Shown: positions 58,915-64,000 of the stretch, piece after piece
Layout: each line of letters opens with the position of its first letter
Position numbering within the stretch: the first letter of the stretch is position 1
Source: Vreelandella subglaciescola
GTDB lineage: Bacteria; Pseudomonadota; Gammaproteobacteria; Pseudomonadales; Halomonadaceae
Direction: 5' to 3'
Length of the DNA stretch: 64,000 nt
Assembly (NCBI RefSeq): GCF_900142895.1
Contig: NZ_LT670847.1
Coordinates: 1,240,001 to 1,304,000 of the forward strand
Translations under genes and position numbers: made by a program
The notes under the pieces: model-generated
Database searches by the model: none
The model's input: the letters and a program-made list of their open reading frames with translations, nothing else
Told to the model about the DNA's origin: nothing

Positions 58915-59739
58915 TCAAAGGCTGGTTTCAAGGGCCTGGCGCAGCGTAGCGCGTACGGCGGCGGTATCCGGGCGCACGCTGCGCCACAGAAAGAACGATT
59001 CCGCTGCCTGCTCGACCAGCATGCCCAGCCCGTCGATAGGGCTTGCGCCCTGAGTCTTTGCCCAGCGTAAAAATACCGTGGGTTCGGCACCGTACATCAT
59101 GTCGTAGGCCGTGGCGCCGGGGGCAAAGAGCGTCTCGGGCAGCGGCGGTAAATCGCCGGCCAGGCTCGCGCTTGAGCCGTTGATCACCACGTCAAACGCG
59201 CCGCTGATCGCCTCAAAGCCGCCGCCGCTAACGCGTCCGGCATCGCTGAACGCCTCCGCCAGCGCGACGGCCTTTTCAGCGGTGCGGTTGGCGATGAACA
59301 GCTCGCCCGGCGCTTCGTCCAACAGCGGCGCCAACACGCCGCGCACCGCGCCGCCGGCGCCCACGACCAGCACCCGCTTACTCTTTAATGCCACGCCGTG
59401 GTGGGCCAGATCCCGCGCCAGCCCGACGCCGTCGGTATTGTCGCCGTAGGTGCGCCCGTTGCCGCCCACAATCAGGGTGTTCACCGCCTGCGCGCGCCGC
59501 GCACGGTGGCTCAGGGTGGCGCTTAACGCATACGCCTCGCCCTTGAACGGCACGGTGACGTTGGCGCCGCGGCCGCCCTCGTGCACAAAGCGCTGCCAGG
59601 CACCGGTGAAATCATCTTTGGGCGCCTCGACGGTGGCGTATTCCAGCGTCTGGCCGGTTTGTTCGGCAAAGGCTGAGTGAATCAGCGGCGACTTTGAGTG
59701 CGCCACCGGGTTGCCGAATACGGCGTAGCGGTCTGCCAT
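58915..59739 (-). CDS. aroE: Shikimate dehydrogenase (NADP+)
   Basis: Reduces 3-dehydroshikimate in aromatic amino acid synthesis. The 274-residue protein has the substrate site [15 protein letters not shown], the catalytic lysine region [11 protein letters not shown], and NTDGVGL. The NADP loop is [12 protein letters not shown] followed by [14 protein letters not shown] precedes the start. It follows hemF by three bases, and the hemF-aroE neighbourhood with tsaC is widespread in gammaproteobacteria. Confidence 0.97.
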   Translation of the reverse strand: MADRYAVFGNPVAHSKSPLIHSAFAEQTGQTLEYATVEAPKDDFTGAWQRFVHEGGRGANVTVPFKGEAYALSATLSHRARRAQAVNTLIVGGNGRTYGDNTDGVGLARDLAHHGVALKSKRVLVVGAGGAVRGVLAPLLDEAPGELFIANRTAEKAVALAEAFSDAGRVSGGGFEAISGAFDVVINGSSASLAGDLPPLPETLFAPGATAYDMMYGAEPTVFLRWAKTQGASPIDGLGMLVEQAAESFFLWRSVRPDTAAVRATLRQALETSL

Positions 59740-59742
59740 GGT

Positions 59743-60663
59743 TTACTCCTTTTCGTCGAGCCAGTCGCGGGGGGTTAAAAACGCCGCCAGCCGCGCCTCG
59801 GCGCTTTCCTCTTCGGGCAGGTAGGCGTATTCCCAGCGCGCCAGCGGCGGCATCGACATCAGGATCGACTCGGTGCGCCCGCCGCTTTGCAGGCCGAACA
59901 GCGTGCCGCGGTCCCACACCAGATTGAACTCGACGTAGCGCCCGCGGCGGTAAAGCTGAAAATCGCGCTCGCGCTTGCCAAACGGCGTATCCCGGCGGCG
60001 CTCGACGATGGGCAGGTAGGCATCCAGAAAGCTGTCGCCGACCGCGCGCTGAAAGGCAAAGCACTCGTCAAAGCCGTCCTGGTTCACGTCGTCGAAGAAC
60101 AGCCCGCCAACGCCGCGGGTTTCATCGCGGTGCTTGAGGTAGAAATAGTCGTCACACCACGCCTTGTAGCGCGGATAAACGTCCTTGCCGAACGGCTCGC
60201 AGGCGGCCTTGGCCACGCGATGCCAGTGGCGCACGTCGTCCAATACCGGATAAAACGGCGTCAGGTCAAAGCCGCCACCGAACCACCACACCGGCGCTTC
60301 GCCGGGTTTGTCGGCAATGAAAAAGCGCACGTTGCCGTGGCTGGTGGGCACGTGGGGGTTGTGCGGGTGCAGCACCCAGGACACCCCCACCGCGTGAAAG
60401 CTGCGCCCGGCAAGCTCGGGGCGTGCGGCCGTGGCTGACGGCGGCAGCGTGGTGCCGTAAACGTGGGAATAGTTGACGCCGCCTTTCTCGAACACGACGC
60501 CGTTTTCAATCACCCGCGAACGGCCGCCGCCGCCTTCTTCGCGCGTCCAGCTGTCTTCCCTGAAGCCGTCTGCATGCCCGTCGGCGCGGGCAAGCCCTGC
60601 GCACAGGCGTTCCTGAAGGTCGAGAAGGTAGCGTTTTACGTCATCAAGATGCTCATGCGCCAC
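59743..60663 (-). CDS. hemF: Oxygen-dependent coproporphyrinogen III oxidase, with GTG start
   Basis: Oxidative decarboxylation of coproporphyrinogen III in haem synthesis, in the cytosol. Family signatures in 306 residues include [36 protein letters not shown] split over the core, [14 protein letters not shown], and the [16 protein letters not shown] segment. GTG is the start because AGGAG lies six bases upstream and residues before the first internal ATG match the family. It lies between tsaC and aroE on one strand. Confidence 0.97.
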   Translation of the reverse strand: MAHEHLDDVKRYLLDLQERLCAGLARADGHADGFREDSWTREEGGGGRSRVIENGVVFEKGGVNYSHVYGTTLPPSATAARPELAGRSFHAVGVSWVLHPHNPHVPTSHGNVRFFIADKPGEAPVWWFGGGFDLTPFYPVLDDVRHWHRVAKAACEPFGKDVYPRYKAWCDDYFYLKHRDETRGVGGLFFDDVNQDGFDECFAFQRAVGDSFLDAYLPIVERRRDTPFGKRERDFQLYRRGRYVEFNLVWDRGTLFGLQSGGRTESILMSMPPLARWEYAYLPEEESAEARLAAFLTPRDWLDEKE

Positions 60664-60714
60664 GGTTGGCTCCTGGGGGGCTAAAACAGAATAAAACGAA
60701 GGAAATTCGGGACT

Positions 60715-61311
60715 TCAGGCGCGCAGCATGCGGCCGCTGGCCAGGTCGCGGATCTGGCTGGGGCGCGTGCGCCCGCCAAGCGGGCCGGCAACGACAGCGC
60801 CCAGCTCGGCGCCCGATTGAGTGCCGAAGATAGCGCGCGCCTCGGCCGCACTCATCGCCGGCGGCTCGCCGGCGCGGTTGGCCGAGGTAGACACCAGCGG
60901 ACCGCCAAACGCCTCGCACAGCGCCTGCATGCCCGGATGGTCGGTGACGCGAAGTGCCACGCAGTCATGATCGCCGCGCACCAGCGCCGGGGCGGTGCCG
61001 TTATCCGGCACCAGCCACGTCACCGGTCCCGGCCAGCTGGTTAGCAGCGGCGCATACAACGCATACGGCAGGTCTTTCAGCCACGGCTCAAACTGAGCGA
61101 TGCTGGCTGCCACCACAATCACGCCCTTGGCCGGATCGCGGGCCTTCATGCGCATCAGCTGCGCCAGGGCGGCATCGCTGTGCGGGTCACAGCTAAGCCC
61201 CCACACGGCCTCGGTGGGGCAGGCAATCACCTGGCCATTGCGCAGCGCACGCACGGCGCTAGCCAGCGCGGCGTTGTCATGTTGGGAGAACTCAGGGTCA
61301 GCCGTCGGCAT
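60715..61311 (-). CDS. tsaC: L-threonylcarbamoyladenylate synthase (YrdC domain)
   Basis: Makes threonylcarbamoyl-AMP from threonine, bicarbonate and ATP for t6A tRNA modification; TsaD in this window uses its product. The 198-residue YrdC protein has CPTEAVWGLSCDPHS, MKARDPAKGVIVV, TSWPGPVTWLVPD and PLVSTSANRAGEPPAMS. A GAGGAGG site fixes the ATG. It lacks the C-terminal extension of Sua5. It follows dprA after 69 bases. Confidence 0.96.
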   Translation of the reverse strand: MPTADPEFSQHDNAALASAVRALRNGQVIACPTEAVWGLSCDPHSDAALAQLMRMKARDPAKGVIVVAASIAQFEPWLKDLPYALYAPLLTSWPGPVTWLVPDNGTAPALVRGDHDCVALRVTDHPGMQALCEAFGGPLVSTSANRAGEPPAMSAAEARAIFGTQSGAELGAVVAGPLGGRTRPSQIRDLASGRMLRA

Positions 61312-61380
61312 GGGGCCTCCTCGCGGCGTCAATCAAGCGGCCACAATCGTAACATAGCCGCGCAGACCACAGGCATAGGG

Positions 61381-62496
61381 CTAGAGACGCGCCCGACGCA
61401 CCCAGCCGCCGGGCTGCTGGGCAACGTGCCCGTCAAGTTCGAGCATCAGCAAGCGCTGCTGGCACTCGCCCACGGTCAGGCCGGCCTGCTGCACCAGCGC
61501 GTCAATTGGCGTGGGCGTGGCACTCAACGCGGCCAGCAATTCGTCCGCCGGCTCGTCGACTTGCGCGTCCAGCGGCTCTGCCGGCGCGTGGGCGGCCGGC
61601 GGCTGACAGGCGGGGTGGTGACCGGCCCACTGAGTCAGCTCGGCGACGATATCATCACTTTCGCACACCAGCGTGGCACCGGTGCGCAGCAGCTGTAACG
61701 AGCCCCGCGCCTGTACGTTATGCAAGGAGGCCGGCAGGGCAAACAGCTCGCGCCCCTGCTCAAGGGTCAGCCGGGCGCTGACCAGCGAGCCGCTTTTTTC
61801 GGCGGCTTCCACCACCAGCGTGCCCAACGACAAGCCGGTAACGATGCGGTTGCGACGCGGAAAAAAAGCCGGATGCGCCCGGGTGCCGGGCGGGTGTTCC
61901 GCCAGCAACAGTCCGCCGGGCGTGCTGCCCAGCCGCTGGTACAGCTCGCGGTGGCGAGCGGGGTAGATGACGTCGATACCGGTGGCAAGAACGGCGATGC
62001 TCGCGCCGCCAGCGTCCAGCGCGGCGCGCTGAGCCTCGGCGTCAACGCCCAGTGCCATGCCGCTGGTAATGCAAAAACCGCGTTGGACAAGCTCCCGCGC
62101 AAACGCCCGAGCGTTGGCCGCGCCTTCCGCCGTGGGACGACGACTGCCCACCACGGCAAGCCCGGGCCGAGTCAGTGCGTGCAGGTCGCCCTGCGCCCAA
62201 AGCACGGCCGGCGGGTCGGGGATCTCGCTCAGCAGCGCGGGGAAATCGGGGTGATCGCGGTGTAAAACCGTGTGTTCGGGGGCTGCCTGCTCCCAGGCAA
62301 GGCTTGAGTCGATGGCGGGCGTGAGCGGGCTTCTGGCCGGATGCTCAAGCCACAAACGCAGCGCCGTGGCCGCCTGGCGGGGCAATAGCACCAGCCAGCC
62401 TTCCGGCCATTCGGGCGCCTGCGCAACAATTCTGGCCAGCCGCTGGGGCCCAAGCCCCGGCAGCGCAAAGACTGCCAGCCACTCCCTGGCGTTCAT
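61381..62496 (-). CDS. dprA: DNA-processing protein DprA (Smf)
   Basis: Binds incoming single-stranded DNA and loads RecA during natural transformation; also conserved in species not known to be competent. The 371-residue protein has an N-terminal helical domain, then a Rossmann fold with VVGSRRPTAEG, ITSGMALGVDAEAQRAAL and RNRIVTGLSLGTLVVEA. A C-terminal winged helix follows. It is preceded by the LysM protein and followed by tsaC, the common gammaproteobacterial order. Confidence 0.95.
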   Translation of the reverse strand: MNAREWLAVFALPGLGPQRLARIVAQAPEWPEGWLVLLPRQAATALRLWLEHPARSPLTPAIDSSLAWEQAAPEHTVLHRDHPDFPALLSEIPDPPAVLWAQGDLHALTRPGLAVVGSRRPTAEGAANARAFARELVQRGFCITSGMALGVDAEAQRAALDAGGASIAVLATGIDVIYPARHRELYQRLGSTPGGLLLAEHPPGTRAHPAFFPRRNRIVTGLSLGTLVVEAAEKSGSLVSARLTLEQGRELFALPASLHNVQARGSLQLLRTGATLVCESDDIVAELTQWAGHHPACQPPAAHAPAEPLDAQVDEPADELLAALSATPTPIDALVQQAGLTVGECQQRLLMLELDGHVAQQPGGWVRRARL

Positions 62497-62544
62497 GCCT
62501 CTCTCCTTGCAGCCGTTATCGCCGCGTTATCACCGTCCCGGCGC

Positions 62545-63660
62545 TTAGCGCGGCGGGCGTACCGCATCACCGACGGCCAGCGTGTTGGTGGCCTCCATGA
62601 CGATAGCGTAGCTGATTTTGTCGTAAGGCCGGAACACCACCAGCGTGCCGGCCGTCTCGTCGGGCAGTTTGACCAGTTCTTCGGTGCGCGGATCAACCAC
62701 CCGCTCGCCCTGCTGATCGATACGCAGCACGTGGCCGGGCTGAAGGCCATCTTCGGTGCCCAGATCAATCGCGATCACCTGCAGGCGGCCGATAAAACGT
62801 ACGCCGCCGGGCACGCCGACAATATGGCCGGCAACATCATGCTGCGGCACGCGTGGCCTCATATCCTGTGGCTGCAGGCGGGTTTCAAGCGGCAGCAGGA
62901 TGTCGTTATTGCGCACCTCCTGAGCGGCTTTTTGTACGCTCAGTTTGACCACGTCGCCATCGCGGCTGATCAGCGCAGCCTCGCCGATGCCAATAAGCTC
63001 ACGGCCCAGCGGTTGGCCGGCGACGTCCTGGTAGCGCTCACCGGGGCGAAAAATGCCCAGCGGCGCGCCTGACGTCAACGCGGCAACATCCGCTGAATCC
63101 GCCACGCGGGCAAAAATCGGGTCGCCCGCCCCGCTGATAAGGCGCTTGTTATCCCCGGCAATAACATACGCCAGCTCGTTCAGCGGCTCGGCGTCAGCCA
63201 CAATGCGATGCTCGCGTAAAAACGCCTCAAGCACGCTCATCGGCAGCGGCGTAATCACCTCGCGGCGCGGCAGCGCACGCATCTCGGGCGAGATTTTTAC
63301 CACGTTGCGGCCACGCTCAAGGCTGATGCACGGTCGACCATCGCAGTCGCGCAGGGTGAGAACGTCACCGGGGTAAATAAGGTGCGGGTTATCGATCTGC
63401 GGATTTTTCCGCCACACGCTGGGCCAACGCCAGGGCGAGTGTAAAAAATGCCCTGAAATATCCCACAGGGTATCGCCGGCTTTGACCGTATAGCGTTGCG
63501 GTGCGTCATCGCGTATTCGTACGCCGTCTGCCCCCGCTGTCTGGCTGAAAACCGGGCTTGAAATCGAGCTTAAAAACGAGCATAGAAACAGTATGGCGAA
63601 CATGCCCGCCGCCATCCGCCCAACACCTCGCCTGCTACGCTGCCTGTCATGTACTGCCAT
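62545..63660 (-). CDS. LysM domain exported protein
   Basis: A 371-residue exported protein, usually found between dprA and def. A signal segment (FAILFLCSFLSSISSPVFS) leads into a single LysM domain (YTVKAGDTLWDISGHFLHSPWRWPSVW written across it, ending in IYPGDVLTL). About 270 residues of uncharacterised beta-rich sequence follow, with repeated AGDNKR and GHVLRIDQQGE elements. The start at MAVHDRQRSRRG gives a basic n-region; ATGs 45 and 57 bases later are alternatives. Peptidoglycan binding is inferred from LysM; a role in division or wall turnover is not shown. Confidence 0.87.
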   Translation of the reverse strand: MAVHDRQRSRRGVGRMAAGMFAILFLCSFLSSISSPVFSQTAGADGVRIRDDAPQRYTVKAGDTLWDISGHFLHSPWRWPSVWRKNPQIDNPHLIYPGDVLTLRDCDGRPCISLERGRNVVKISPEMRALPRREVITPLPMSVLEAFLREHRIVADAEPLNELAYVIAGDNKRLISGAGDPIFARVADSADVAALTSGAPLGIFRPGERYQDVAGQPLGRELIGIGEAALISRDGDVVKLSVQKAAQEVRNNDILLPLETRLQPQDMRPRVPQHDVAGHIVGVPGGVRFIGRLQVIAIDLGTEDGLQPGHVLRIDQQGERVVDPRTEELVKLPDETAGTLVVFRPYDKISYAIVMEATNTLAVGDAVRPPR

Positions 63661-63768
63661 GTACCTGTTCGCCCTGTGATGAGTCGTACACGTTATCTCA
63701 ACCGCTGAAACGGCTTTTGGCACCTGATCGCGTCTCTGACGTCCGCTGTCGGCATGCCCAGACGAGCA

Positions 63769-63777
63769 TGATATAAT
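63769..63777 (+). promoter_or_regulatory. Extended -10 promoter of def
   Basis: TGATATAAT matches the extended -10 form TGn-TATAAT exactly, about 90 bases upstream of def. No strong -35 is needed for such promoters and none is seen. It predicts a leader of about 80 bases. Confidence 0.6.
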
Positions 63778-63865
63778 GATCGGTAACCAAGCACACAAGC
63801 CGGCCCTTCCTTTTACACACGGCTTGGGTGCCTCACGGAATCAGCATAACGGTACAGATAACGCT

Positions 63866-64000
63866 ATGGCTAAACTACCTATATTAACCTTCCCTGACGA
63901 CCGGTTGCGAAAAACCGCCGCCCCGGTTGAAACGGTTGACGATGAGGTGCGCACGCTGGTCGATAACATGATTGAAACCATGTACGACGCCCGCGGCATC
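63866..64000 (+). CDS. def: Peptide deformylase, N-terminal part (cut by window edge)
   Basis: Removes the formyl group from the N-terminal methionine of new proteins. The visible 45 residues read [20 protein letters not shown] and continue with [18 protein letters not shown], which matches the Def N-terminus including the start of motif 1. The metal-binding motifs lie beyond the window. It is divergent from the LysM and dprA genes; fmt is expected next. Confidence 0.92.
   Translation, partial: MAKLPILTFPDDRLRKTAAPVETVDDEVRTLVDNMIETMYDARGI

Overview
The window is ordinary-looking, GC-rich chromosomal core DNA from a gammaproteobacterium. Gene content and order (amgK-murU beside lptD-surA-pdxA-rsmA-apaGH-cca; surE-pcm-nlpD-rpoS; rlmN-pilW-rodZ-ispG-hisS-yfgM-bamB-der; frmA-fghA; hexR; a DUF368 gene; a Pcm N-terminus of Pseudomonas type) best suit the Oceanospirillales/Halomonadaceae, for example Halomonas. 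That placement is an inference from synteny and protein style, not from an rRNA gene, because none is present. I saw no prophage, insertion sequence, CRISPR array or rRNA. No stretch over 300 bases lacks a gene; the largest gaps (about 210-290 bases) hold promoters, terminators and hairpins.

Layout. 1-2.9 kb: formaldehyde detoxification (fghA cut by the window edge, frmA) and serine dehydratase sdaA, minus strand. 3-8.3 kb: a six-helix membrane protein of unknown role, then the macromolecular synthesis operon rpsU-dnaG-rpoD on the minus strand. 8.5-10.6 kb: tsaD, folB, folK (+). 10.5-18.4 kb: a long minus-strand operon, lptD-surA-pdxA-rsmA-apaG-apaH-cca (outer membrane assembly, B6, ribosome maturation, Ap4A, CCA ends), divergent from amgK-murU (muropeptide recycling). 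20-23.8 kb: an OsmC-like protein, lpxL, alr, rpoS. 24-30.1 kb: nlpD, DUF368, pcm, surE, truD, ispF, ispD, ftsB (minus). 30.3-35.6 kb: a signalling block (+): soluble hybrid histidine kinase, REC-GGDEF(degenerate)-EAL response regulator, hexR. 35.7-36.6 kb: a small accessory patch, a HigBA-type toxin-antitoxin pair beside tRNA-Leu(CAA). 36.7-42.4 kb: queA-tgt-yajC-secD-secF. 42.4-47.4 kb: suhB-like gene with altered metal ligands, trmJ, cysE, and a short isc locus (iscR, iscS, iscA without iscU/hscBA/fdx). 47.5-56.8 kb: ndk, rlmN, pilW, rodZ, ispG, hisS, yfgM, bamB, der. 56.8-64 kb: a DUF815 ATPase, an M48 lipoprotein protease, a small membrane protein, then aroE, hemF, tsaC, dprA and a LysM protein on the minus strand, and the start of def.

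How the genes work together. Much of the window serves the envelope: LptD, SurA, BamB, LpxL, NlpD, DUF368, AmgK/MurU, Alr, RodZ, FtsB, SecDF-YajC. Another large share serves translation and tRNA/rRNA modification: RsmA, Cca, TsaC/TsaD, QueA/Tgt, TrmJ, TruD, RlmN, HisS, Def. The two sigma factors RpoD and RpoS are both here. The items most worth a second look are the SuhB homologue whose catalytic metal site is degraded, the reduced isc operon with a short tandem array where iscU would be expected, the kinase/phosphodiesterase/HexR block, the toxin-antitoxin pair with a clear palindromic operator candidate, the duplicated apaH start region that creates a three-codon mini-ORF, and several strong dyads in spacers (frmA promoter, frmA-fghA, yajC-secD). 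I did not find a convincing wholly new multi-gene system.
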